A stretch of 64,000 nt of DNA from Agarophyton chilense (taxonomy: Eukaryota; Rhodophyta; Florideophyceae; Gracilariales; Gracilariaceae), in contig JARGXX010000036.1 of the NCBI GenBank assembly GCA_030374765.1, positions 124,001-188,000 on the forward strand, given 5' to 3'. The position numbers and the translations under genes were made by a program. The notes under the pieces are model-generated. The model saw nothing but the letters and a program-made list of their open reading frames with translations, did no database searches and was not told where the DNA came from. Position 1 is the first letter of the stretch. Each line of letters begins with the position of its first letter. Shown one piece after another: positions 32,425-43,956 of this stretch.

Positions 32425-32646
32425 GTAGGACAATTCAAAGTCCGCACGTGGTTCCTTGTTTGTCCTAAGTTAGGCGCTGAGGCAATCCTAGGGACCTCCT
32501 TTATCGACAGATACATTAAGGCCATTTATCCAGGCCTTAGGAAAGTTGCATTTTACCGCGCACCTTCCATCTCCATAACTGGTTCACCCCGAGGGCCAGA
32601 AGCGAACCACAAACGAGCGGTTGTCTCAGAAAACACGAAGTCCAAT

Positions 32647-34086
32647 ATGGTTCGACTGTCGAAGGCCATAACGATACCCCCGATGAATCAAATCGCTGTA
32701 TCGGTGCATTCCCAGTCCTCAGGTCTCGTAACGAATCAGAACCAAGCGAAAGTGGTTCTGAAGCACCTTACCTTGATGGCCAATGGAGTAATGGACATTC
32801 ACCCCAACAGGTCCTTTTTGGTCACAATCAGCAACTTCCGAGATAAACCCGTGCGGTTGCCTAAAGGTACAGTGATTGGTATCACTCTACCCGCGCCCTT
32901 GGCCATTATGGAGTCCTAAATGGATAACCTTGCGACGCCAACTCCCGACGAGGACGTCGACTCTTGGGAGGGGACGGTCGCCATCGTCGCAGAATTCGAA
33001 TCTTAAAGGCCCCAGGTACTTGATTTCCTCAGGGAATACCAGGCCATGTGGTCAGGTAGATTGGGCATAATCAGAGCCACTACACACCGAATTGACCTTC
33101 AGAACGATGCTAGACCACAGTTCCAGCACCCATACCGTACTGGCCTTAAAGGTAGGGAAATTGTCGCCGACCGGATGGACAAGATGCGCAAAGCTCAAGT
33201 CATAGAGCCGGCGCCTCCAAACCAATCCGAATGGGCAAGATCCCTTGTCCTCGTGGCGAAGAAAGATGGCTCCGACAGGTTCTGTGTCGACTACAGGAAG
33301 CTGAACGCAGTAACCAAGAGGGACTCATACCCGATACCCCGCAAGGACGACTGTCTGGATTCCTTAGGCGAAGCTATCGTATTTACCACACTGGACGCTA
33401 ACTCTTAATACTGGCAAATCCCTTTGGCCGAAGATGCGAGAGCGCTGACAACCTTTACCACCCATGAAGGTCTCTTCAGATTTACTCGCATGTCCTTTGG
33501 TTTGAAGAATGCTCCAGCCACTTTCCAACGGGTAATGGACATTATACTGTTCAGAGTCAAATGGAAGTTCGCCCTGGTCTATTTGGATGACGTCATAATC
33601 TTCTCACGGACCGTAAAGGAACACTTTCGCCACATCAAGAAGGTGCTAACAATCCTACAGGACGCTGGAGTAACACTGAAGCTCCGCATATGCGCTCTCT
33701 TCCAGGCCTCAGTGGACTATCTCGGTCACGTCATCCTCCCAGGAAAGCTAAAGGTGGCCACACGGACCATAAATGCGATTCGCCAGGCTAAACCTCCTAG
33801 GACCCACACGGAACTACGATCCTTGGTGGGCATATGCAACGTTTACCGACGGTTCTTCCAAGGGCTTGCCAATATCTCAGCCCCTCTCAACGAGATGCTG
33901 AAGATGGGAACACCTTCGGAGTTCGAAGCTTTTACGGACGACCAGCATGAGGCATTTCAGACCCTAAAGGACAAATTGCTGAACCCACACATATTGGCTT
34001 TACCAAAGCCCAATAGGCCTTCCGTCCTGGACACAGATGCCTCTGATGTCCAAATGAGTTGTGCACTGCTACAGGAACAGGAGTGA
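32647..34086 (+). pseudogene. Ty3-A reverse transcriptase and RNase H start
   Basis: Open stretches at 32647-32919, 33046-33408 and 33424-34086 carry the Ty3 RT blocks: SLVLVAKKDGSDRFCVDYRK, FTTLDANS, FTRMSFGLKNAPATFQRV, the catalytic VYLDDVIIFS and VDYLGHVILPG. An RNase H start (VLDTDASDVQMS) follows. RNase H and connection continue to about 34400. This is part of the Ty3-A fossil. Confidence 0.75.
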
Positions 34087-34413
34087 CTTAAGGATTATCG
34101 ACCTATTGACTACTGGAGCAAAACGCTCACCAACGCGGAGCGAAACTACATTTCGACCAAAAAGGAATGTCTAGCCATCGTATGGTCCGTTTTGACACTC
34201 CGTCCGTACCTCGAGGGAACCAGGTTTACCATTAGGACAGACCATGATTCACTCCGCTGGTTACTCAATATGACTGATGCATCGAGTCGCCTGGCTAGGT
34301 GGCGCCTCAGGCTGTCAGAATAAGACTGCGAGATAACCTATAGGCCAGGCATCTATCACCAGGTAGCAGATGCTCTGTCGCGATTCATTACAGACGTATC
34401 TGATGACACTCCA

Positions 34414-35895
34414 TTGGACGACCTAATTCCTACCCCCTTTACGGACGATGGACCCCAGGGCTATACGGAAACAGATGACCTTTTGGGTAAGGTGCAATCG
34501 GAGGATCCTGAGATAAAGGAGAACGAAGTATACCTATTGGAGTGTGAGACAGTACCGCCCAATTCGGTACCACCTCAGGTTAGTGCGATAGCCCCGGAGG
34601 AAAAAGAGCTCCTCCCTACAACTACTGAGGAACTTTTACAGGCGCAGGTCGAAGACGAATACTGCAAGGAAGCAGCCCAATTGGTAGGAACCCCACGATG
34701 TATATGCGACTATGACCGATTTGGACCACTATGTCGCCGCTTACCGCTGGATGGCGCACTTCAACGGTTGATACCAACTTCGCTAAGGGCGCGATTCCTA
34801 TATCTCGCCCATTTCCCCCGCTTGGATGGTCATCTTGGAGGCCGACGAATGTACCAGACCCTAAAGAATTTCATGTACTGGCCACTAATGGCGCAGGACC
34901 TATGGCAAACCGCATGGAACTGTGCATCGTGCGCACAGATCCGAGCGTCTCGCGCCAACCATCAGGCAAAATTGAAGCTCTTCCCCGCCTCAGGTCCGAT
35001 GGAATTTGTCGCAATGGATATACTTGTGTCTTTACCTAAGTCGTTCCATGGAAAACAGTTTGTTTTGGTTATAACCGATAGGTTTTCCAAACTTACCCGA
35101 GCCGTACCCCTAGAAAAGACAACGGGCACGGATGTCACCACGGCCTTCTTTTCCCACCGGTTATATCCGTATGGAATGCAACTCTACCTCCTTACGGATA
35201 ATGGCAGCCAGTTTGTATCCAAATTTTTCTCAAACGTTTGTGCGACCTTAGGTATCAAACATGTGAACACTACGGCGCACCACCCACAAACCAGTGGCCA
35301 AACCGAACGCTTCAACCGCACCCTTCTGGACCGATTCGCCCACTACGTTTCGGAGCACCAATTGGACTGGGAAGACTACGTTGAGCCATTGGTTTATGCC
35401 TACAACACGCAGGTGCACGCTTCCACGTGGACAACACCTTTCGACTTAAGGCTGACGAGAGCGGCGCCGCCGATAGCTGTTGACCTCCAGGAGTTTATTA
35501 TACCCCAGGACATAGTCGAAGGGATGACTCTGACCCAGGCGAAGTGCTACTCGCGCCGACGCATTGACCGCATTATCCAATCGGCGAGAACTATACTGAC
35601 TAAAGCTCAACGGCGCTACAAGTGCAATTTAGACAAAGCCGTTTGGAACACACCGATCTTGGGGAAAGGGGAACTTCTTTACCTGGACCGGCCATCGAAG
35701 AACAGTGAGCACCTCGAGGACACTACGCGGAAGCTCGTACCCCGCGCTACGGGACCATACAAAGTCCTTAAGGCCAATCAACACACCATTACGTTACTAA
35801 TTGACGGCCTACAGGACACCGTATTGATTGATTGGGTGACCCGAGCTCCCAGCTCCCCCGAATCACCAAAGTCTCATTCCCCTAGCCCAACGTAA
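34414..35895 (+). CDS. Ty3-A integrase (493 codons)
   Basis: The frame covers the zinc-binding HHCC domain (HLGGRRMYQTL ... NCASCAQI) and the rve catalytic core: VAMDILVSLP (first Asp), LLTDNGSQFVS (second Asp) and HHPQTSGQTERFNRTLL (Glu). A GPYKVLKANQHT stretch of the GPY/F module follows. It would insert the cDNA copy into chromatin. The chromodomain follows in 35968-36432. Confidence 0.8.
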   Translation: MDDLIPTPFTDDGPQGYTETDDLLGKVQSEDPEIKENEVYLLECETVPPNSVPPQVSAIAPEEKELLPTTTEELLQAQVEDEYCKEAAQLVGTPRCICDYDRFGPLCRRLPLDGALQRLIPTSLRARFLYLAHFPRLDGHLGGRRMYQTLKNFMYWPLMAQDLWQTAWNCASCAQIRASRANHQAKLKLFPASGPMEFVAMDILVSLPKSFHGKQFVLVITDRFSKLTRAVPLEKTTGTDVTTAFFSHRLYPYGMQLYLLTDNGSQFVSKFFSNVCATLGIKHVNTTAHHPQTSGQTERFNRTLLDRFAHYVSEHQLDWEDYVEPLVYAYNTQVHASTWTTPFDLRLTRAAPPIAVDLQEFIIPQDIVEGMTLTQAKCYSRRRIDRIIQSARTILTKAQRRYKCNLDKAVWNTPILGKGELLYLDRPSKNSEHLEDTTRKLVPRATGPYKVLKANQHTITLLIDGLQDTVLIDWVTRAPSSPESPKSHSPSPT

Positions 35896-35967
35896 TCACT
35901 ACGACTTCAGGTCGACGCTCAAGTCCCCACACCTTCTAAGGCAGTTTCTGCAGACTCGACTAGTCCC

Positions 35968-36432
35968 ATGGACCCGATGGTCAGTGCCAATGACGATGAC
36001 CCATCTCTTCCAACCGACTTCGATGGACTAGCCCCTCTGGACCACACACTACTTCCAGAGATTGAACACCAACCGGAATATGTGATTGAGCGCATCATCT
36101 CCGCCAGTCTGGGAGAAGATGGGAATATGCGCAACCGCGTCCGTTGGTTCGGCTACATACATGAAAAGGACAATTTGAAAGAGCCTCAAACCATTCAGGC
36201 TAGTTTTATCGCCCGCTATTGGCGCAAAATCGGAAGCTCGGAGCGCAGCCTTCAGGAGGGGGCAACCATTGGCCCGAATAATCCAAAAACCCCTCCCGAA
36301 ACGACAGTTCGCCGGAGCACGGCGGTTCGCCGTAGCTCCCGCATCAGGGAACAAAGTCAGTCCTCGGCGACACCTGAGGAATACCGGCGACGCTCTCAAG
36401 GTTGGACGCCGTCCCGGGGCACGCACGTTTGA
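35968..36432 (+). CDS. Ty3-A chromodomain tail
   Basis: Residues 30-85 (YVIERIISA ... NRVRWFGYIHEKDN ... ASFIARYW) follow the chromodomain pattern YxVExIlxxR...YlVkWkGy...tWEp...lixxf. It is located at the integrase C-terminus, as in chromoviruses, and would target integration to modified histones. A basic/Ser-rich extension ends it. Confidence 0.65.
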   Translation: MDPMVSANDDDPSLPTDFDGLAPLDHTLLPEIEHQPEYVIERIISASLGEDGNMRNRVRWFGYIHEKDNLKEPQTIQASFIARYWRKIGSSERSLQEGATIGPNNPKTPPETTVRRSTAVRRSSRIREQSQSSATPEEYRRRSQGWTPSRGTHV

Positions 36433-36550
36433 TATATAGGAGCGACCTTGGGAAAGCACAAGCATTAATTTATTTGACTAACTAACAGAGGCCTAACAGC
36501 CCTCACCATGACCTCTAGGCTCGCCGAAGTGCTCCGAACACCAACACGAC

Positions 36551-37077
36551 TCAGTGAGACGGCGCAGGAGTAACTCCGTCGTACTCATTGGAACATGCAG
36601 GAGCGCATCTGGGACGACGATCCCTGGAGGAGCCTACTGTACCACTAGGACCCGACCCAGCGAGCCGAGCATGCTTCTTCGGCGGAGAATCAACTGAGGA
36701 GCCATTGTCGCCATTGGAAGCCTCCCGGTCGCTCAACTTTAGAACATACCGGGCATCCAAGTCGGCAGTAACCCTCTGGGACACCACTTTAGCATTCTGC
36801 TGCAGGATATGGACCATGGTGTTCTTCAGATCTTGACCCTATTGGACAACCACGGCGTAGCGCGTCGAGCGACGCGCCCCAGGAGCAGGCTTCCCTCACA
36901 AGTGGCGCTATGTCCATCGAGGAAGTTATACCAACGGTACGGCACAATGGCATGACGCACTGCCCGCGTATTTCGTCCAATAATATGTTCATAGCGCTCC
37001 CTGAGTCGCTCACGAGCCACTTCATATCCCGAGGAGCTCCCCGCTTGGTTGTTCGAGGCCATGCTACCGCTGCTCAT
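36551..37077 (-). other. Ty3-A antisense open frames
   Basis: Between chromodomain and 3' LTR, two minus-strand frames (37077-36826, 83 codons; 36817-36551, 88 codons) lie head to tail. The first contains ERYEHII...HAIVPY, similar to SRYRWLQNF...GFLVPY in the antisense frame at the same place in Ty3-B. The second is Ser/Asp/Arg-rich with a PPKKHARLAG basic patch. Function is unknown. Antisense ORFs between pol and the 3' LTR are known from some plant Ty3 lineages. Confidence 0.4.
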
Positions 37078-37588
37078 AGACTGGTCGGCAGGGAAATGGA
37101 TAGGAAAGCCGACGGAAGCGAAATAGTCTGGAGGGAGAATAACTTATCTGACGGGCTTATAAGGCGATGGTGGCATCGTGCGCGACCAATAAAGGAATAC
37201 CACGACGGGAAGGAGGAAAGATGAAACCGAATCGGGCAGGATAACCGACGTGACCCCGAGTGGACCAAGCTCGCACCGTGGTACACGGCGGATGACGCGC
37301 GTAGGGTCGCCACAGGACTAGCGAAGGATAAGAAAAGCGGCAAGGAACCCCTCCCCTGGTGAGCGTACCCGTCGCACCCACTGGTAACGAGAGCAACTAA
37401 CCACCAGACTGGTCATAAGACGCCGACATGTCGTGCACGGCACCGTTCGTGTCCAAGCCATTAGAACGGTTAGGATCACGACGTTCCGACCCCGAACACA
37501 AGATTGGAGGCTCACCTATAGGTCCAACTAAAGCCAAACCCCCAGGAAGGTGTGAGGTAATTTGGACGCCGCCCTGACGGTCGAATCC

Positions 37589-37602
37589 TAAGGAGGGAGA
37601 TA
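37589..37602 (+). promoter_or_regulatory. Ty3-A polypurine tract
   Basis: TAAGGAGGGAGATA abuts the 3' LTR start and is nearly identical to the tract of Ty3-B at 55578-55591. It would prime plus-strand DNA. Confidence 0.65.
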
Positions 37603-38048
37603 TGTGAAAGAGCAGCGATTAAGGCTGAGTCCTGTAAGCCGCCGGGGCCTGAGGTATCTTTCAGGCGACATGTGGACGGGTTGACCTCAGATGGGCTCAT
37701 TTAGATTACTAGTTTATTTAAATAGGTGTAAAGGATTAGCATTACAGTGCCAGTGATATCCCAGCGCCTCGCCATTGTTATTTACTTGGCTCGAGTGACA
37801 CTTCTCCCTTAGAGTAAGAGAGGCACCGTTAGGATACTCAATTACTCCTTTCGGTATATTAGTTCCACTAATTGGTCTTCCAGCCATCGTTTGCGTAGCT
37901 CCAACCTGTAGGACTACGCAGTACAAGCCAGCTCATTGCACTAAGTACTCTGGGAACGCCGCCGTCAAGGATTCGAACCTTAGGACCCGCTCTACCATGC
38001 TACCACCGGTCGAGAACCGTACACTGACCCACCCGTCATCGCGTTACA
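37603..38048 (+). repeat. Ty3-A 3' LTR with tRNA-like antisense motif
   Basis: A 446-bp LTR. On its minus strand, 38002-37966 reads TAGCATGGTAGAGC (D-arm-like) followed by a perfect T-arm, TAAGG-TTCGAAT-CCTTG, containing the B box GGTTCGAATCC. No anticodon arm lies between them. Confidence 0.8.
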
Positions 38049-38700
38049 GTTCTTGACAGAAGCTAATTGACGCAGAACGTTAGAAAGAACAAATAGAATC
38101 GAAGGAGAATCGTCACGATGATTGTATAAAACTTTTGTAAACGCTTATTAGAAAAGATAGCCGAGACGACCAAGACCTTTTCAAACCGGTACCTGCGCTG
38201 GATATCCGGTTGAGAAGAACGCTGCACTGAGAAGATAATGTGAAAAGACGAAAATGATACCCCCGTGAACCAGAGAACAGAGGGAAGAGGTAGTCCGGAA
38301 GGAACAAGAAGAGCGGAAACAGCAGATAATCCCCTCGGATACCAAGTGAAACGTGTGAAAGAAGAGAAAAGTTACAGACTTTTATATTTTAAAGTTTTAG
38401 AGAACAGCGGATCAGGACTTTAAGCTCATTCTGCACACCCCAAAAGTAAGTAGAAGTCTCGCGAGTGAGATAAATAACCGTCATGGGTCATAACATATAT
38501 ATCAAAAAGTGGTCGCCGATATTTCATTGAATAGACTTAAAGATACCAACAAAGACTTCGGCGTCACTGATACCCTGGATTCTTATCATAATTATCAAAT
38601 CGTCATGTTGAGGGCAAGAAGAAGGAAATGGTATAGATGAGAAATATAGTTTCATAGGAGAAGCGTTCGTTTTTCGAACGATGACGACGAAGAAGAATTA
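38049..38700. other. Purine-rich spacer after Ty3-A
   Basis: This A/G-rich stretch shows no recognisable gene. It may include the left end of the TNP2-type element, but no CACTA terminus was found. Confidence 0.3.
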
Positions 38701-41700
38701 AACCGAAATGAGGAGAAGAAAAAAAACGAGATGCATAGAAGGAGACTTTGTAGGTGGCAAGGAAGAGAACACAATATTCCTGTTGAAATATTTGCGTTAA
38801 GAAGATTAGTTGTCTCCCAGTACGTAAAAAACGCCAACTCACAGGACGCAGAGAAATTACCATACCATGAAAACGCGGTCCCAGAACAAGAAAGATTGGA
38901 ACAACCGCAACAAGACAGAGACTTTGATTAAAGGAATACTCCTGAACTGAGAGGGGCTCATGGGATTGAAGCTGTTGCTGGCGTTGAAGCAATCCCTGGC
39001 GATGTTGCTGGGGTTGAAGCGTTCAATGATAAAAAACGATGATCTCCGACAGTATTGCAAGGGAATCTTTTGCTACTTCAAGTGTTTCAATCGATACTGT
39101 AAGTATGCCGAGGCCAGTCGAAATATGGTTGAGTTCAAACAACTGCTTGCATAATCTACGCGTGCAAGCTCTCAAATGTTTCGCAAAGAGCCATGGAGAT
39201 GCTTACAAAGATCCCTCCAATAAGTTCTCGATTCTATTACCGAAATATAATAGCTTCTGCTATACGCCTTTTTTGCATTTCTAAATCATACGTGGTAATG
39301 TGTCCAAATGGACACGCAGCTCAATCCGGGAGGCTCCGTATAGTTTCCACATGTCCCGTTTCTGACTGCAATTTGAAGAAAGGCAATGATAAGTTTTTGT
39401 TCTTTAGACCTTAATCAGCACTGGAACGGCTTTGTAGCTACAGCAATTCAGTGCACGCTCTCCTTGGAGGTTGTAGGAGAGCGAAGAAGACACTTTCCGA
39501 AGATAAATCGAAGACTGCAATTCATGATTACTATCATGGAAACATATTTGTTCGAAAGGCAACTCGTAAGCTTCTCAACTGGAACAATGATGGGAAGGAA
39601 ATCATTGTGTTACTCACACTTTATGGTCATGGCTTCGAGTGTACAAGAAATAGCGAAAGGGAAAATATATCACCGTAGCCAGTTCTATCCATGGTGCTTG
39701 CACTTTTCTCTTATGTGGCGGAGCCAAGCATCCGATTCAATCGTATTTAGAAATATTACAGCTTCTCATGATGCAGAGAACTTTGAGACATTCATGGGCG
39801 ACGTCTTTTTGGATCTGAAAAGCCGCGAAAGTGGTATCTCGATATCTTGTTGAGAAGCCAAGCTGCGGAGATTGAGAGTTGAGAGTATTCACGGTTTATT
39901 TCACAGCAGACTGGCCTGTGGTCTCGAAAGTGTTCGGTTACGTAGAGAACCCGTCCCATATCTTTTGCATATTCTGGTTAAAGAAGCATATGTTCACCAA
40001 AGATTTTAAAATTTTTTGTGCGATTCCAAATGATGATTCTAAAATAATAAAAAGTTTCATGACAAGAAGTCCGTTCCAGAAGCCTGGCGACGTCATTAAC
40101 TCTAAGTGTTGTACCAGACGATTGAGGTTAGATGTTGTATCGTCCTGTAAGGCAATTGAATCTTCCGTAACAGACCAAAGCGTCCGAATTCAACTGATCA
40201 AGTCCACTGGAATAAAGCGAGCGTCATTCTTGAAAGGATTCTCTATAGACTACATCTACTCTTTCCCATATGATGTTATTCTCATGCTTCAGCTTGGCTG
40301 GGTAAAGCACCATGCTTGATGTACTGCGTCTTTTGACCAATAGACATCCACAATATGCGAGGCTTGACGCACTTCCAAACTATTGCATACCCGAACAAAC
40401 TCTTCAGAAATTTAAAGAGACCATGGAGACAACATGCTCTGGAATATCATCCTCGTAGAATCGATTCTATTTATCTCTACACAATCTTTTGAAATACAAA
40501 ACGGAGGATTTGAAACGGCACGCTGACTTGTACCTGCTACCATTCTTCCACACGTTTAATGTCCACAAGAGGATTCTTCATCTTTCGAAAAGCACAGGTG
40601 ATATGATATCCCTAAGTTTGAGATAAAATAGTACCCTGGGTTGCATCCAGCAAGTGAAAGTTAAAGGGGAAGAAGCGTGTGTAAGATTAGTTGACTTGTT
40701 TGAAAAGAATACTAGTCATTCGTACTGCTTAACACCAACCACCCATGCCATTCTTCACCTTCCACAACTACTTAGAGATTGTGGCCCTTTTCCCATGACA
40801 TATCAAGTTGTTGTTGAACGAAATCTAGGATAGATCGGGCGCAGAGTTCAAAAAACATCGAACTTGACAGCACATCTCTTTAACAAGAACTACAAACTTT
40901 TAGCGTTAAAGATTTCAAACGATTGGAAAACTCCTCCTTGACAAAGAACGGTACTCACGTCGACCGAAACGAGCTCGATCCGAATGAAAACGACAAAAAA
41001 CATGAGTTGTATATCCGAGTTCTATACTAGAGCTAAGTTTTTTCGTGCTCCATGTGTGCAGATTCAAATACGAAATCGTCAGAAAAGTGCTATGAAACTG
41101 TTTGTTCAATAGAAGTTTCCGCCTACTAGAACTATTCTCTCATCACATCTGCAAGATGCTTCAAGACGTTCAGGGTTACCGAAAAGTCACATAAATTCAT
41201 GGTTGAGAGTAAGGACGCCCATATTATTCGTTTTCGACATCCGGGACGCAATGCCCGCCAGAAGTTCTGTATTGCAGCCAAGTTTGATCCGGTATCAGAG
41301 GAATGTTTCCGACCACAATCTCCTACCATCATAGCTTCACAATCACATACACTCAAACACTTATATTATGATAGGGTTAATTATATCATAGAAGTGGCTC
41401 TAGAGGTTGGAGCCATACGGGTAGTGACGGCATTCGTGAAGGTAAAGTGGCAGTACGGTATACGAGAAGATGAGCTTTTTGATGTTGTGTAAATAGATGA
41501 GAAAGGCAGTTGGGAAGTCACTTCAGACATACATAGGAGTTGATCTCTTTCTCCGTAAATCTACAGAGCAAGATGTTAGAAAGCATGTGAAAGGGTCCGA
41601 AAAGAACTCTCTGTTTAATAAAGTACATCGGCTTGTAGAAGAAGTGGGCCCTGTCGCTATGGGAGAGTTTGTCAAACTGCTGAAGGGTGCGAAAAGAAGA

Positions 41701-41830
41701 CTAAATAAAGGAATTATGGTGACGAAACAAATGCGTGATGACTTTTCAACTTTTGTCGGCACTGGAGATAAGAATAACGGGAGATTTCACAAAACGGATA
41801 CAGAATTATGCCCACTACACTAACTCTACT
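38700..41830 (+). mobile_element. TNP2-type (CACTA/CMC-like) DNA transposon relic
   Basis: Plus-strand fragments follow the order of TNP2-type transposases. There is a Cys motif MCPNGHAAQSGRLRIVSTCP near 39300. A core segment follows, LLNWNNDGKEIIVLL (39560-39620). Then come FTADWPVVSKVFGYVENPSH (about 39900-39955), GIKRASFLKGFSIDYIYSFP (about 40210-40270), and ILHLPQLLRDCGPFPMTYQV (about 40750-40815), which matches the family's H.LLH.....CGP...YW block. Stops and frame changes between blocks show heavy decay. Terminal repeats were not found, so the limits are approximate. Confidence 0.5.
39290..40880 (+). pseudogene. TNP2-like transposase core, broken
   Basis: This is the recognisable transposase part of the relic. 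The best-preserved piece is the 146-codon open frame 39879-40319 with WPVVSKVFGY, the family's tDxPAxsKlxGxkgh block, and a C-terminal YSFPYDVILMLQL, the family's DlxxSFPxDxMHL block. Frames change at least three times across the region. The enzyme would excise the element with 3-bp target duplications in active relatives. Two open frames further on (41199-41492 and 41497-41823) may be its C-terminal part or another gene; no domain is evident. Confidence 0.5.
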
Positions 41831-42189
41831 GCCTCCGAATCCGTCCAAAGTGAAGATTACCAAAAAGGAAAAAAGGCTTTACCGAAAGATTAAAGGCAAA
41901 GAAGAGCAGACTTAGCAACAAGGAGAAAAACGCGTGGAGATGGACGCAAATGGAGATGAGCTGAAGTTATAAAAAGGTTCCGCTGATGGTTCTCAATCAC
42001 TACTTACCAGGAAAGCAATCAAAGCAGCGCAGAAGATGACCTTTGATATAATAGAAAAGGGTGATCGTCGTTGAAACTAGAACATGGTCTTTCGGCATTG
42101 AATGTCAAAAGCAGCCTTCACATCAAGCTTGGTTTGAGTATCGGCAGTCTCGAGTATCTATGTTAAAGGTTTGGGTGAGACCGATCTGA

Positions 42190-42640
42190 TCTGATTCTGG
42201 ACGACTTTCCGAAGTGTGACGGGCTGCATCCATTCTATGCCGGTTTGCTCGACGTTTTGTGCGACCGTGATCAGTACAAGCTTGCTCTTGGACAATTCGC
42301 AACTGCTCTATCCTTACTTGATAGAATAGCGAGAGATTAAGTGCGTTTATTGAAGTACGAAGATTCTCTGTATCTCTGCAAATGTCTCAAACGCGCTACT
42401 TTGGGACGGATGTGCATACTCATTTTGCGCCACAAAAAGAATCTTGCATACCGAGAACAAGTGCCACAACATCTGGCACGTTTGCCGTCTATGGATCCGG
42501 CCACGAGAATTCTACTGAATTCTGGATTCCCAAACGTCGGAAAGAGCTCCTTTATCAACAGGATCACCCGTGATGACGTTGAAGTTCAATCGTATGCCTT
42601 TACAACCAAATCCCTTTTTCATGATCCTATCTTCTTGAAA
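42190..42640 (+). pseudogene. Fragment of the nucleolar GTPase NOG1 (GTPBP4), with one stop
   Basis: About 150 codons match NOG1, a GTPase for 60S ribosome assembly in the nucleolus. ILDDFPKCDGLHPFYAGLL and YKLALGQ belong to its N-terminal helical domain. [13 protein letters not shown] and [16 protein letters not shown] include the G1 P-loop (GxxxxGKS). AFTTKSLF is in the switch I region. Reading is in one frame except for TAA at 42338-42340, where the family has a Tyr codon. Similarity stops at about 42640, before the G3 (DTPG) motif, and no upstream exon is seen. The piece lies 3' of the TNP2-type relic, so it may have been picked up by that transposon or left as a gene relic. Confidence 0.7.
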
Positions 42641-43440
42641 CTCAAGACGGCCGCCAATGATTTGGTCTCGCCACGACCATTCCAAAGAAAGCTTCTTTTC
42701 TTAATGTCGAGATCCGCCCCCATGACAGCATAGGTACTCCCAAGGAATAAATGTACTTTTGAAGCTTGAGATTAATAGTGGGATCAATGTTCCAAACCAC
42801 CTTTGGCAATTTGTCGACCAGGGCGGTACGATTGTTGTTAGCGGGTGGCGTTGAGGACGGCGAGTTTGTGGAAAATGGCGAGACGGCAAGACGCAACTAA
42901 TGTTTAGATGCATCGAAAGAACTGATAAATTGCGAAGAGGGAGGTGCCAAACTAAAGAACAAGTTCACTGTTCTCGAGAGCTCAGGCGTGGCCATGTTCA
43001 CCTCAGCATACTCAAGCAACTGGAAGGGTTCGGTCGTTCAACTGAGCTGAATGTAGTGCAATACCTCGCGAGGGGAAAAGACACTCAAGGTGATGGAAGC
43101 CTTTTCACATTCTTAGGGGAACTCAGAGTAGAGCCTTCCATATCTCCCAGCTGTGGGCGTAACTCCACGGAGACTTCAAGATATACCACGGAAGTGGGGA
43201 TAGAAACCAGTATAAATTGTGCGATGAAAATGCAGATAACCCTTGGAACATGGGAAATAAAGGAATAAATAAAAGGGGAAACTCCAGCGGAGTAGTAGAA
43301 ATAACAAGAAACCAAGAGACAACCCGATACTGGGGCGGAGAAGAAACCTGTAACACACAGTAAAGTATAGGAATAAAAGAAACAGGAAAACACACAAAGT
43401 GTAGTAAGAATCAATTTTTAAGAGATGGCCGTGGGATAAC
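42640..43440. other. Unassigned segment next to the NOG1 fragment
   Basis: A minus-strand frame at 42642-42896 (KVVWNIDPTINLKLQKYIYS) looks protein-like but is not recognised. 43100-43440 is purine-rich on the plus strand, which produces several overlapping hydrophobic minus frames that are probably compositional artefacts. Confidence 0.3.
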
Positions 43441-43956
43441 TGAACCGATAGCAATGCGGATACCCTCCGAAGGGAGTACTAATCCTGCAAAGGCAGTCAC
43501 AATTAGAGCCGGACACCCGGTACCCACTTACTTGGTGATGGCGACGGCGAGATCGCCGGAGCCCAAGTACTGTTCTACTGTGGCCACTAGACTAATTAAT
43601 TAAATTATATAAACTAATCTAGTGCCACTTATTATATTACTACATTTCTAATTAATGCTCTGCTCATGTGGGGACCCATTATAGTGGGGATCCCTGCCTT
43701 CTAAATATTCCAAGATACCATAGCACCAATATCCTACAACTTTCATCTCATGAGTAGAGCATCCCCCACGGGAGTATCAATATTACCAAATGAGTATCCG
43801 ACACCGGAATATCGCCGAGGGCGTTGCACTACACTTAACTGGGGGGAATACAGCGAACTTGGCTAACTGAACAGCCAATTGACCAATTCACACAGGTTAG
43901 TATTGAGCCGTGTCTCCACTGGTGTACATGAGCTTTATGGAGTCCCCTATATCACC
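43441..43956. other. Unassigned AT-rich segment with an imperfect inverted repeat
   Basis: CTAGACTAATTAATT near 43587 and AAACTAATCTAG near 43611 form an imperfect hairpin. No gene or terminal repeat is recognised. Confidence 0.3.

Larger units (their letters stand above)
29628..38048 (+). mobile_element. Chromodomain Ty3/gypsy element (Ty3-A), old
   Basis: LTRs lie at 29628-30067 and 37603-38048. Each starts TGTGAA; the 3' copy ends GTTACA and the 5' copy ends GTTGAA. They differ at many positions, roughly 80% identical by eye, so the insertion is old. No target duplication remains. The polypurine tract AAGGAGGGAGATA abuts the 3' LTR. Internal order is gag, protease, RT, RNase H, integrase, chromodomain, then about 1.2 kb with antisense open frames. 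Reading frames are largely retained with several breaks. Gag, pol and polypurine tract relate it to Ty3-B. Confidence 0.85.

Noticed and set aside
40940-41030. A CACTA terminal repeat near the TNP2-type relic
   Set aside because: No CACTA- or CACTG-type inverted repeat pair could be placed on both sides of the transposase, so the element limits stay approximate.
43085-43454. Three overlapping hydrophobic minus-strand frames resembling a membrane protein
   Set aside because: All three reading frames are hydrophobic because the plus strand is A/G-rich. This is a composition artefact.
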